64,000 nt of DNA from Mangrovimonas aestuarii (GTDB lineage: Bacteria > Bacteroidota > Bacteroidia > Flavobacteriales > Flavobacteriaceae): NCBI RefSeq assembly GCF_028767185.1, contig NZ_JARACK010000001.1:496001-560000 (forward strand). The letters run 5' to 3'. The notes below the pieces were generated by a model. The model did not search any database. It was given only the letters and a program-made list of their open reading frames with translations, and was not told the DNA's origin. Made by a program: the position numbers and the translations under genes. The number at the start of each line of letters is the position of its first letter. Within the stretch, counting starts at the first letter, position 1. Below, piece after piece: positions 9,137 through 19,795 of the stretch.

Positions 9137-11698
9137 TTAATTATAAGTTGATAAGTAGGTTTCTAAGTTTTTATGTATCTGTACAATAGTATAATTCTCT
9201 GAGGAAATTACAAAATGTGGTTTCTTAATTTTATCCTGTTCCTTACCCAGGAACAACTCTACGAAACCTTCTGCCCCACCTTTACTCTTAAGACCGTGGA
9301 CAACAACAAAAGTTGTCTTTAAGTCATAAGTATCTATAGATGTGGTAAGTTTATAGTCCTGAACATTCGCCAAAACCTCATCCAATGTTTCTGCAAAACC
9401 AGTAATTTCCTCTTTTGGGACTTCCTCAAACTTGTAAATTACCTTAAAGCTCGTAGATAAACTATCGGATACAAATTCAGCATTGGCTAATTTCGGTAAG
9501 GTTTGATCGATCAACAATTTTGCTTGTGCCCCCTCTTGACTATCAGGATAGGTTAAAGCTACATAGTTTAAAGCTTTAGTATATTCCTCATACCCGTACA
9601 ATCGTCCCTTTGCCTGAGCTTTAAGCAATTCTAACTTAGGAACAATATCCTCACCTTGAAACACCCTAGCGGATTCATCAGCTCCACTAATTACTTCGGC
9701 ATATTGTTGATTTACTAATTTAGCATACAGGTCCTCATAAACCCTATCCGGACTATTCTCATCGTCTTTAACTTGTAATTCAGGATTGATAAGTATCTCA
9801 GCGTAACGAGACTCAGGATAGTTGGTAATAATATCCTGCTTAATGGCTTTAGCTTTGACATTGTCCTGCTGAAGCTGGTAAATTTTATACAAATTGTATT
9901 TAGATGGCAAAACTAATTTTTCATCTGGATCATAGTTCAGTAATTGTGTAAATTTATCCTCGGCAAGGCCATATTCACTGAATTTTTCCTTATAAATGAG
10001 TCCTAACCTGTAGTATGCAAAATTACGTTCGGTTGTTATACTATCTATCTCCTCTTGTTCTGTAGGCAATTGAGCAATATAAAATTGTGGATCGTATTTT
10101 TGCTCAACATCAGTAACGACATCTTGCTCTTCATTAACAACTTCATCCTGTTTTATTGCAGACGCCTGCTTTTCAGACCATCTCCAATTATCTTCCAACT
10201 TACGATCTCCCCAAAGTTTCCTGAATTCATTTTTACCATAAGCCACAGTATTGGCATTATAAAAATAGAAAGTCGAGACATTATTTGGCCCGCCAGAATT
10301 GGTTAAATCAGGAGCGACATTCCCTCCCAACTCAGCCTGATTGCCATATGCTTTGGCCAAAGCAGCATCTTCGGCAGCTTTTTTAGCGGCTTCATCAGCA
10401 GTCTTTAAGTTCTCTGCATATTTTGTAAAATAGGCCACAAGCTCAGCTTCAGTGGAATTAACCAAGCCTAGAATACTGTCATTGCGTTGTGCGATGTCCT
10501 CATACCGAATAACATCATCAAGGTTGTCTCTTTTCCGTTTAATGGTTCGATACGGCTTTGATCGTGCTTCTAACTGAGTCAATGTACTATCGTAGTAAGC
10601 TCCTGCAAGCTTGTACTGCGCATCATCAAAACTCATATCTCCCATTGTTCGATAGTTACGAGCTTTGAGGACTTTATCTTCACTATTGGTTCTAAGAGAC
10701 TTGTTGTAATAGGTAAATGCTTGAACGCTGCTGTCGTTTAACCTGTAATACTCACCTATTTGATGGAAAATTTTGTCTAGATAAGGTCTATTCTCCCTGT
10801 TTTCTGCCATTTTGTTTAAATGCTCTAAAAACAAAGTTTTATCTCCAGTTTCATATTCAAAATTTTTCGCTTTTTCTATTTGGGCATTTACCCAATACAC
10901 ACGCGGGGTTTTACGTTTTAATTCAATAATACGGTCGAAGGCCAAGTTTGCACTATCTTTTTGGCCTAATTCATTGTACAATTGCCCTTCAATAAAGAGG
11001 TAACGCCCTTCTTCTTCCTTGTCTTTAGTAACAACAGAAGCAATCTTCAGCTGCTCAATAGCCTGATTAAATTCCTCTAAATAAATATAAGCTTGAGCTA
11101 AGGTAGAGGTTGCATCGGCCAGGTCCTGGCCTTCCAATTCCTGCTGTTCCATTAAATCGTTAAGATTATCAACTGCCAATTGCACATTATCCAAACGCAG
11201 GTTTGTCTTTTCCCGCCATATTTTGGCTTGGTTTATTTTATCACTAGTTGGATATTTATAAAGAATATAATTAAACGCTTCTAGAGCCGGAATAAACCGC
11301 TGATCAAAATATCGAGCTTTCCCCAAAAGCAAATATGCTTCATCCATCTGCGGATTGTACTCGCGCCCCTTAATATTCATTGAATGCTTTTGGATTGCCT
11401 TAACCGCCTTTTCTTCAGCACGTTCAAAATTGGGGTTTTTAGTTTGACCTGGCAGAGTTACTTGCTCAAAAACCTCCATACGTTCTACAGGAAGGATTTC
11501 CCAATAATTATCAGCATAAGTTTCAATTAAACCATTTTTACCTTCATCTAAAGCCAAATACCCATTATACATGGCATTGTCTTTGGCTGTAAGCGCATGA
11601 TAATTTCTACTTACAAACGTATTCTTCTTTCTTGAGCAATTTACCAAAACCGCACAAGTACCCACTAATATCAGTATCCCCTTTAAAGATGCTCTCAA
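9137..11698 (-). CDS. sprE: SprE/PorW-type TPR lipoprotein of gliding and type IX secretion
   Basis: An 853-residue lipoprotein: a signal peptide with lipobox LVNC (Cys21), then a long array of tetratricopeptide helices over most of the length. An acidic, Glu-rich low-complexity stretch lies around residues 535-560, and a C-terminal domain ends in HKNLETYLSTYN. Length, lipobox and the N-terminal pattern (SRKKNTFVSRNYHALTAKDN) match SprE of Flavobacterium johnsoniae and PorW, needed for gliding and for secretion through the type IX system. The start is a TTG at 11698, as no ATG precedes the signal peptide. A bactofilin follows 8 bases later. Confidence 0.82.
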   Translation of the reverse strand: MRASLKGILILVGTCAVLVNCSRKKNTFVSRNYHALTAKDNAMYNGYLALDEGKNGLIETYADNYWEILPVERMEVFEQVTLPGQTKNPNFERAEEKAVKAIQKHSMNIKGREYNPQMDEAYLLLGKARYFDQRFIPALEAFNYILYKYPTSDKINQAKIWREKTNLRLDNVQLAVDNLNDLMEQQELEGQDLADATSTLAQAYIYLEEFNQAIEQLKIASVVTKDKEEEGRYLFIEGQLYNELGQKDSANLAFDRIIELKRKTPRVYWVNAQIEKAKNFEYETGDKTLFLEHLNKMAENRENRPYLDKIFHQIGEYYRLNDSSVQAFTYYNKSLRTNSEDKVLKARNYRTMGDMSFDDAQYKLAGAYYDSTLTQLEARSKPYRTIKRKRDNLDDVIRYEDIAQRNDSILGLVNSTEAELVAYFTKYAENLKTADEAAKKAAEDAALAKAYGNQAELGGNVAPDLTNSGGPNNVSTFYFYNANTVAYGKNEFRKLWGDRKLEDNWRWSEKQASAIKQDEVVNEEQDVVTDVEQKYDPQFYIAQLPTEQEEIDSITTERNFAYYRLGLIYKEKFSEYGLAEDKFTQLLNYDPDEKLVLPSKYNLYKIYQLQQDNVKAKAIKQDIITNYPESRYAEILINPELQVKDDENSPDRVYEDLYAKLVNQQYAEVISGADESARVFQGEDIVPKLELLKAQAKGRLYGYEEYTKALNYVALTYPDSQEGAQAKLLIDQTLPKLANAEFVSDSLSTSFKVIYKFEEVPKEEITGFAETLDEVLANVQDYKLTTSIDTYDLKTTFVVVHGLKSKGGAEGFVELFLGKEQDKIKKPHFVISSENYTIVQIHKNLETYLSTYN

Positions 11699-11850
11699 TC
11701 TTAACTGTATTTATTCCAATCGTATAACAGCAAAGTTGCGCCGTTATTATGCAAAAAGGTAAAAATAAACATCTTTTTGAATATAGCTAAAGATTAATAG
11801 AGAGTTTTGGAGATTCTACATTTACACAATTGCTACTTCATAAACTCAAC

Positions 11851-11882
11851 AATAGAAAAAGCAGCCTATTGGCTGCTTTAAA
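11851..11882 (-). terminator. Terminator after katG
   Basis: An 8-bp perfect stem (11859-11866 with 11871-11878), TATT loop, and an A-run at 11856-11860 that reads as T on the minus strand. It lies just after the katG stop. Confidence 0.85.
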
Positions 11883-11906
11883 ACTAACTAATAAAACCAG
11901 TTCTTA

Positions 11907-14551
<2,645 letters not shown>

Positions 14552-15022
14552 ATGAAACATTTACTAGTATTCCTATTTTCCTTGAGCGTCTTAAGTGCTT
14601 ACGCTCAAATTGAATTTAAAACGGGCAGTATTCAATTGGATACCGATCTCAACACAATAAACACCGAAGCTAATGTTGATTTTGGCATTTTTAAAGCCGA
14701 TATGGCTTTGACATATAATATTTCTGAAAGGAAAATTGAGTCTATGCGCACCAAGCTTCAAATGAATGCAGGTGATATTTATATTGCTTTGGAAATAGCC
14801 AAGCTTTCTAAAAGGCCAATTGACGAAGTATTGGATGTTTATAGAATCAATAAAACAAAAGGTTGGGGATATATTGCGAAGCAAGTTGGGATAAAACCAG
14901 GTTCTCCGGAATTCCATGCTTTAAAAAACAACGCAAGCTCGAAATCAAAGAAGCATCGATCCAAAGGAAATGCACAAGCTAAAGGGAAGGACAACAAAGG
15001 CAAATCAAAACAAAGAGCTTAA
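14552..15022 (+). CDS. Small secreted protein with a basic tail, unknown function
   Basis: I do not recognise the family. The 156-residue product starts with a clear signal peptide (MKHLLVFLFSLSVLSAYAQ). A region of about 60 residues follows with alternating hydrophobic residues (IEFKTGSIQLDTDLNTI), then a helical segment containing AKLSKRPIDEVLDVYR and GWGYIAKQVGIKPGSPEFH. The last 28 residues are a Lys/Ser/Gly-rich, strongly basic and probably disordered tail. The protein is expected in the periplasm or outside the cell. The tail could bind acidic polymers or the cell surface, but that is a guess. It is a single gene with its own terminator. Confidence 0.75.
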   Translation: MKHLLVFLFSLSVLSAYAQIEFKTGSIQLDTDLNTINTEANVDFGIFKADMALTYNISERKIESMRTKLQMNAGDIYIALEIAKLSKRPIDEVLDVYRINKTKGWGYIAKQVGIKPGSPEFHALKNNASSKSKKHRSKGNAQAKGKDNKGKSKQRA

Positions 15023-15050
15023 TAAAGTTATTCAAAAACCATCCTTAAAA

Positions 15051-15076
15051 AAGAACCGCCCTTGGGCGGTTCTTTA
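15051..15076. terminator. Bidirectional terminator
   Basis: An 11-bp perfect inverted repeat (15051-15061 with 15064-15074) with A-rich and T-rich flanks. It separates two converging genes and could stop transcription from both sides. Confidence 0.88.
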
Positions 15077-15094
15077 TCACCCATAAAATTTTAA

Positions 15095-15802
15095 CTACAC
15101 CACTACTTCTCCAGAAAAGTGCGCTTCCAACTCTTTTAAGGTGGCCATATTGGTTTCAAGATCTTTTACCAGCTCACCTTTTTCAAGTACCACTATGCGT
15201 TCGCACACATCGGTAACATGCATTAAATCGTGGCTGGAAATCAAAACCGTCACACCTTTTTGAGCTGCTAAATCCTTAACGATTTGCTTTAATCGTATTT
15301 GGGTTGAAGGGTCCAAATTTGCAAAAGGTTCATCTAAAATAACAAGCTCCGGATTACCAATCAATGCCGCTACAATACCAACCTTTTTTTGGTTTCCCTT
15401 ACTCAAGTCACGCAAGTATTTTTTCTGACCAATAATCTCACCGTGGAAAAAATCTGAGAACTGCTCTAAAAGTCCATCAACATCCGCTTTAGATTGATGA
15501 CGTAAGTCTCCAATAAAATAGAAATATTCCTCTGGAGTGAGATAACCAATCAAAAAGCTTTCGTCAATAAAAGCAGAGGTAAATGGTTTCCAATCCTCAC
15601 TTTCACTAACCTTTATGGCATTATTGGAAATATACCCTGTAGTTGGTTGTATTAAATCCAACAGACAGCTGAAAAAAGTTGTTTTACCTGCTCCGTTGTT
15701 ACCAACCAAACCAAAACTTTGTCCTTTAGGGATGTCCAACGATTCTATATTCAAAACGGTCTTCCCGCTATATGTTTTCGATAAATTAGTTATTGATATC
15801 AT
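15095..15802 (-). CDS. ABC transporter ATP-binding protein
   Basis: A 235-residue ATPase of an ABC exporter. Walker A is GNNGAGKT (about 34-41). The signature is degenerate (LSKGNQ, about 133-138, in place of LSGGQ), and Walker B is LVILDEPF (153-160), followed by the D-loop and the switch histidine in SSHDL. The signature form is common in exporters for peptides or drugs that work with large permeases. Its partner is the DUF5687 permease 5 bases upstream. It is the last gene of the PadR-led operon. Confidence 0.92.
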   Translation of the reverse strand: MISITNLSKTYSGKTVLNIESLDIPKGQSFGLVGNNGAGKTTFFSCLLDLIQPTTGYISNNAIKVSESEDWKPFTSAFIDESFLIGYLTPEEYFYFIGDLRHQSKADVDGLLEQFSDFFHGEIIGQKKYLRDLSKGNQKKVGIVAALIGNPELVILDEPFANLDPSTQIRLKQIVKDLAAQKGVTVLISSHDLMHVTDVCERIVVLEKGELVKDLETNMATLKELEAHFSGEVVV

Positions 15803-15807
15803 ACTGA

Positions 15808-17280
15808 TTAATTTTTCTGTTTATAAGCGGCAAGGGTAGCGTATTTCTCTTGCTTGTATACTTTTTCTATAATGTTGAACACTTTGTTTTTAAACATAAA
15901 GCCTATTACTCCAGCAATGGCAACCAAAGCAAAACCAAACACTTCCCCTAAGGTAAAATGTCCCAAAGCATAAAGTGCCATTGGCAATAACAACTTAGGA
16001 ATAGCCAACAACATGGTCTTCATATTAAACGACTGCTTATCACCAAATGCTTTTTTCCCACTGCTTAAGTCGATAGGCGTCTTGATATAGGCCCCACCCC
16101 AAAGTACCAGATGCGAATTCACGCCAATGTTATAAATAGCACCCACAACAACTGCCGCATAGGCTTGCCATCCCCAGTACAAATAAAATACCGATAATAT
16201 TGCCGAAGCAACAGTAGCCATAACCATAAGATACCATTTTGACTCCAAATATGAACGGTAACGGATGTTCTGACTCATCATCAACGGATAGTAAGCACTA
16301 TCCCAGCTAGGCACAAACTGACCGAAGTTCAATAAAAAACCTCCCGAGACAAATATCCCCGCAAATATTCTCCAAAACGGACCATCGTAGGCTTCAACGG
16401 CATTGGTAAAAAACAATAGCCCATAAAAAATAAACAGCACACTCATAATTACAGTCGTACGTGAGCGTTTGTTACGCTTTAATAATCGGATATCATTCTT
16501 AAGGAAAGTCGCCAAACTTCCAAATCGATCCAGCCAACCGTAATCTTCTGTTTCGGCAATTTTATCCCTTACTGCCAAGCCTGCATCCAAATACAAATGC
16601 GACTTGAAATAATTGAACGCTGTTTTATAAAGAAGCGCCAACAATATCAAAGGAATCAAACCTAAATACGGTTGGTTATAAAACGCTTGAAACACAGGCT
16701 GCGTGTAAGTGGTTACATTAAACACCCCATAGTATTGCAAACCAAAGAGTGTTATAATTGCACCTACCACCACAGCAAATACAGCATCTTTATTATTAAC
16801 CAATATATTGATAAAGTTATTGGAGTAAAACAATCCTATCATAGCTAAGTGCCAACCAATAACCGAAACAGGATCGTAGCCTTCAATCAACAAAACCACT
16901 GAAAATGGCACAAAGAAGAAAGCATGCACAATATTAAAAAATGAAATCACGGTTTTCCCCATGGCAAAATGCACGATTTTCGATTTCGATAACGGCAAAT
17001 ACATCAATGGTTTTATGTTCATGACCGGCATTTTCTGAAGAAAATAACGAATCACCAGATCGACAACCACATAATAGATAAGGATGCCGTTAACCACTTG
17101 CAAAGGGTCTTCAGTAGATTGCTCTTGAATTAAATAAAATGCTCCAACTCCTAAAAACAGAAATGTTGCTATAAAATACAACATCCCGAGCACCATAAAA
17201 ATTTTAATAACAAGGTTTGAACCAAAGGAAGCCGACCTAAAAAAGGACTTCCATTCCAGATTAATAAAGTGTTTAAGCAT
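15808..17280 (-). CDS. DUF5687-family ABC permease
   Basis: A 490-residue integral membrane protein with about 11-12 hydrophobic segments and no recognisable enzymatic motif. The pattern of an N-terminal MLKHFINLEWKSFFRSASFG, followed by membrane helices and a cytoplasmic NDIRLLKRNKRSR loop at about residue 265, fits the DUF5687 family that accompanies ABC ATPases in Bacteroidota. It probably forms the membrane pore for the ATPase encoded 5 bases downstream. The substrate is unknown. It lies 50 bases after the third paralogous membrane protein of the operon. Confidence 0.82.
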   Translation of the reverse strand: MLKHFINLEWKSFFRSASFGSNLVIKIFMVLGMLYFIATFLFLGVGAFYLIQEQSTEDPLQVVNGILIYYVVVDLVIRYFLQKMPVMNIKPLMYLPLSKSKIVHFAMGKTVISFFNIVHAFFFVPFSVVLLIEGYDPVSVIGWHLAMIGLFYSNNFINILVNNKDAVFAVVVGAIITLFGLQYYGVFNVTTYTQPVFQAFYNQPYLGLIPLILLALLYKTAFNYFKSHLYLDAGLAVRDKIAETEDYGWLDRFGSLATFLKNDIRLLKRNKRSRTTVIMSVLFIFYGLLFFTNAVEAYDGPFWRIFAGIFVSGGFLLNFGQFVPSWDSAYYPLMMSQNIRYRSYLESKWYLMVMATVASAILSVFYLYWGWQAYAAVVVGAIYNIGVNSHLVLWGGAYIKTPIDLSSGKKAFGDKQSFNMKTMLLAIPKLLLPMALYALGHFTLGEVFGFALVAIAGVIGFMFKNKVFNIIEKVYKQEKYATLAAYKQKN

Positions 17281-17330
17281 AAAAGTAAAGTTAGCTGGTT
17301 GTTCTATGGGTAGCTATTGAAGCAGAAATG

Positions 17331-18038
17331 TTACACCATTTTATACTCTGGATACATGGCCTGTAGCTTTTCTTCCATGTGTTTGGGGATGTAGAAAGCT
17401 ATTAGATATGCCAACAATCCATATAAAACCATAAATACAGTCAATATTAAAGTAGCCACAACACTTTCCATATTTTTTTCCAAAAACATGTTTGTATAAA
17501 GCATAATCTGCATTGGTAACTGTGCTATGAAACTAGTTTGACCAAGTGTATTAATTACATCTTCAAATAGCCAATGCTTCCCATCTTGCTTATATCTTTT
17601 ATTAGATTTTCTCCTTAATCTAAAAGTCTGTGCGACAAACAGGGTTAATACAAAACCAAAATATCCATATACAACATATTCATTAAAAAGAAAGTAATTC
17701 ATCAGACAGTAAACAATAATCATCAACGCCACCGTCATAATAATCCTGGGCAGCTTAAAGTACTGTTTAAACAATTGCCAAACTTCCTTCCAGTAATGTT
17801 TGGTTAATGCTGACATGCGCTGCTCCACGACATCCTGAAAGCCAAATACCCCGAACTTTTTAAACTCAATTTGCAGCGCTTCTTCAAAATTACGGTTAGG
17901 GTGCTCTTCCCATTGCGTTTCTATACCATTTGCCAAATGGTCTACCAACTCGGTTTGAATATCGTAATGATCTACAAAGTGCTTTTTTGTAAATTCATAA
18001 AGCTGAGCTATTCTATCTTCGGTGATTTGTTGTTTCAT
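17331..18038 (-). CDS. Membrane protein with HAAS-like N-terminal domain, paralog 3
   Basis: A 235-residue protein with a soluble N-terminal helical part (about residues 1-95) and four membrane helices after it. The N-terminal part has DIQTELVDHLANGIE followed by FEEALQIEFKKFG, which resembles the HAAS/DUF1700-type domain that often accompanies PadR regulators in other phyla. It is clearly related to, but more diverged than, the two 212-213-residue proteins encoded just upstream (shared core D(I)xxE(L/M)xDHxAxxIE). Its start overlaps the stop of the preceding gene by four bases. Function unknown; a sensory or accessory role for the ABC exporter is inferred. Confidence 0.7.
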   Translation of the reverse strand: MKQQITEDRIAQLYEFTKKHFVDHYDIQTELVDHLANGIETQWEEHPNRNFEEALQIEFKKFGVFGFQDVVEQRMSALTKHYWKEVWQLFKQYFKLPRIIMTVALMIIVYCLMNYFLFNEYVVYGYFGFVLTLFVAQTFRLRRKSNKRYKQDGKHWLFEDVINTLGQTSFIAQLPMQIMLYTNMFLEKNMESVVATLILTVFMVLYGLLAYLIAFYIPKHMEEKLQAMYPEYKMV

Positions 18039-18676
18039 GACAGGACTTTGTATTTTGTTTTATAAGACTTATATTTTTGTATTCCTAGTTGAAGTAAAAA
18101 CATGGCGAAAGCAATTCCTAATGAAACCTCGAAAATAGCTTGCCCCACATCATAAGCACTCTCTAGATTCTCCAAACCAAAAGGCTTAAAAACTATATTC
18201 GCTATATTAAAGTAAATCATAAAGTAGAAACACACTCGCTCTAGATAAGAATATCGCTTTTTATAAATTTTATAATCAACCAAATACACTAATGGAAGAA
18301 AAACACATAATAAATATGGCAGCTTTCTCACATAATCTGGATCGATTATATGCCATAAAACTTTAACTCCATAATAGCTCCCTAGAATAATCAGAATTCC
18401 ATTTAAGGAAAAAATATTCTTTAAAAGCTGTATTAGTAACTTCTTATCTGCTACTATATAATACTTTTTACTATTTTTAATTAAGCTCTTTTTGTTATTC
18501 GCCATATAGTTTATAAACACCGTTCTAAAGTCTTCATCACGTTCATCCATTTGCAGTTCTATTTCCGAAGCCACATGATCTACCATTTCCATACGGATAT
18601 CTGCAAAACGCACATCGGAGTTCTTCAAATAGGTATCTATAAACTGTATTTCCTCTTTTGTTAAAGTAGGCTTCAT
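18035..18676 (-). CDS. Membrane protein with HAAS-like N-terminal domain, paralog 2
   Basis: A 213-residue protein with an N-terminal helical region and four hydrophobic segments between about residues 90 and 200. Its first 50 residues are nearly identical to those of the upstream gene product: both have EEIQF(I/V)DTYLKNSDVRF and ADIRMEM(V/L)DHVASE. The membrane parts have diverged strongly, so the duplication is not recent or the N-terminus is under tight selection. It overlaps both neighbours by four bases (ATGA), so the three membrane genes are translationally coupled. Confidence 0.7.
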   Translation of the reverse strand: MKPTLTKEEIQFIDTYLKNSDVRFADIRMEMVDHVASEIELQMDERDEDFRTVFINYMANNKKSLIKNSKKYYIVADKKLLIQLLKNIFSLNGILIILGSYYGVKVLWHIIDPDYVRKLPYLLCVFLPLVYLVDYKIYKKRYSYLERVCFYFMIYFNIANIVFKPFGLENLESAYDVGQAIFEVSLGIAFAMFLLQLGIQKYKSYKTKYKVLS

Positions 18677-19302
18677 ACTGTAGGCTCGTATTTGGTTTTA
18701 AATTCCTTAAACGTTTGGGTCATTAACTGTAGCATTAAGAGTAGTATAAGAACGCCTATCATTAACCAAATAAGTGTTCCTATTGTAATGGGCGTATTCT
18801 CTCCTAAAGGAAGGAAACCTATATAAACATATTGTGGTAAGATAAACAGGTACACTCCTATATGTTCCAAAGCCGAAAACCGTAACTTGACTTTTCTTAT
18901 TTGATGGGTGTAAATGAAAAAGGCCAATAAATTAACAGTAATTGGCAAGTACTCTAATAAGCTAGTATCAAAAAATTTAGTCAACAAAAACACTCCAAAA
19001 CAGCTTCCTAGGACAATTAACACTCCCTGCCATGAATAAATATTTTTCACCAACTGTTTAAACAGTTTCTTCTCCGATTCCAACAAATAATTTCTGCTCT
19101 GCTTCAATAAACTCTTTTTATTTGCCGCCATATACCACTTAAAGGTTTCGTAAAAATCATCGCCACCCCGTTCCATTCTTGCCTCAACTTCAGAAGCCAC
19201 ATGATCTAACATTTCCATACGGATATCTGCAAAGCGTACGTCGGAGTTCTTTAAATAGGTATCTACAAACTGTATTTCTTCTTGGGATAAAGTTGCCTTC
19301 AT
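18673..19302 (-). CDS. Membrane protein with HAAS-like N-terminal domain, paralog 1
   Basis: A 209-residue paralog of the next gene. The ATG at 19302 (MKATLSQEEIQF) is chosen over an in-frame TTG at 19311 because it aligns with the start of paralog 2 (MKPTLTKEEIQF) and begins two bases after the padR stop. It has a helical soluble N-terminus and four membrane helices. Conservation is concentrated in the first 50 residues, which suggests that this segment contacts a shared partner, for example the PadR repressor or the ABC ATPase. That is an inference. Confidence 0.7.
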   Translation of the reverse strand: MKATLSQEEIQFVDTYLKNSDVRFADIRMEMLDHVASEVEARMERGGDDFYETFKWYMAANKKSLLKQSRNYLLESEKKLFKQLVKNIYSWQGVLIVLGSCFGVFLLTKFFDTSLLEYLPITVNLLAFFIYTHQIRKVKLRFSALEHIGVYLFILPQYVYIGFLPLGENTPITIGTLIWLMIGVLILLLMLQLMTQTFKEFKTKYEPTV

Positions 19303-19303
19303 G

Positions 19304-19636
19304 TTAAGCAAGTTTTGGGTTAATCAATTCTTGCATGGTCTTGATATAGCGCTCCAGCTCCTGTAATTTATTACCGGTTTCGGTAGTGCCCTTTTGCGTG
19401 AGTTTATAATACTTACGCATGCGGTTATCCACTTTAGCTACTTCAACTTCCAAAAGGCCATCGGCCTCCAATTTGTGTAATGCCGGATACAAAGCTCCTT
19501 CGGTAATCTTTAGTTCACCTTCAGTAAGGGCTTTTACTTTTTGGGTAATCTCATAACCATACATCTTATCGGTTTCACTCAACAGCTTTAAGATAATGGT
19601 CGCCAGACTCCCCTTATATAGTTTTGAATTGCTCAT
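19304..19636 (-). CDS. PadR-family transcriptional regulator
   Basis: A 110-residue winged-helix repressor. The PadR core is clear: LLSETDKMYGYEITQ, ITEGALYPALHKLEADGLL and MRKYYKLTQKG, with a C-terminal dimerisation helix (ELERYIKTMQELI). Members of the family usually repress their own operon and respond to membrane or phenolic stress, or to drugs. It is the first gene of a five-gene membrane/ABC operon and has a striking symmetric operator candidate directly upstream. The ATG at 19636 lies only a few bases from the predicted transcription start. Confidence 0.95.
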   Translation of the reverse strand: MSNSKLYKGSLATIILKLLSETDKMYGYEITQKVKALTEGELKITEGALYPALHKLEADGLLEVEVAKVDNRMRKYYKLTQKGTTETGNKLQELERYIKTMQELINPKLA

Positions 19637-19643
19637 AACACTT

Positions 19644-19651
19644 CAAATATA
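19644..19651 (-). promoter_or_regulatory. -7 box of the padR operon
   Basis: Minus strand TATATTTG matches the Bacteroidota -7 consensus TAnnTTTG exactly. Transcription would begin about 5-7 bases further on, close to the ATG at 19636, so the message would be almost leaderless. Confidence 0.55.
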
Positions 19652-19686
19652 TACATAATTTTCTTATGCATAAGTTTTAGATGTAT
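19651..19686. promoter_or_regulatory. Nested-palindrome operator candidate for PadR
   Basis: A perfect 12-bp palindrome CTTATGCATAAG (19663-19674) is centred exactly between the outer half-sites ATACAT (19651-19656) and ATGTAT (19681-19686), which are each other's reverse complement and equally far from the centre. It touches the -7 box and covers the -33 region of the padR promoter, the position expected for an autorepressor. Confidence 0.6.
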
Positions 19687-19771
19687 AGTTTTTTTACCCT
19701 CATACTATTACCTCCAAAAGGCTCCTAAACTAATTTTCACACTTTTCATCTGTTATCCCCAAAAGCTTCAC

Positions 19772-19779
19772 TATTTTTG
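19772..19779 (+). promoter_or_regulatory. -7 box of the ferredoxin reductase gene
   Basis: TATTTTTG matches TAnnTTTG exactly, 17 bases before the ATG. No convincing -33 TTTG was found. Confidence 0.4.
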
Positions 19780-19795
19780 CAAAAAATAATATTAT

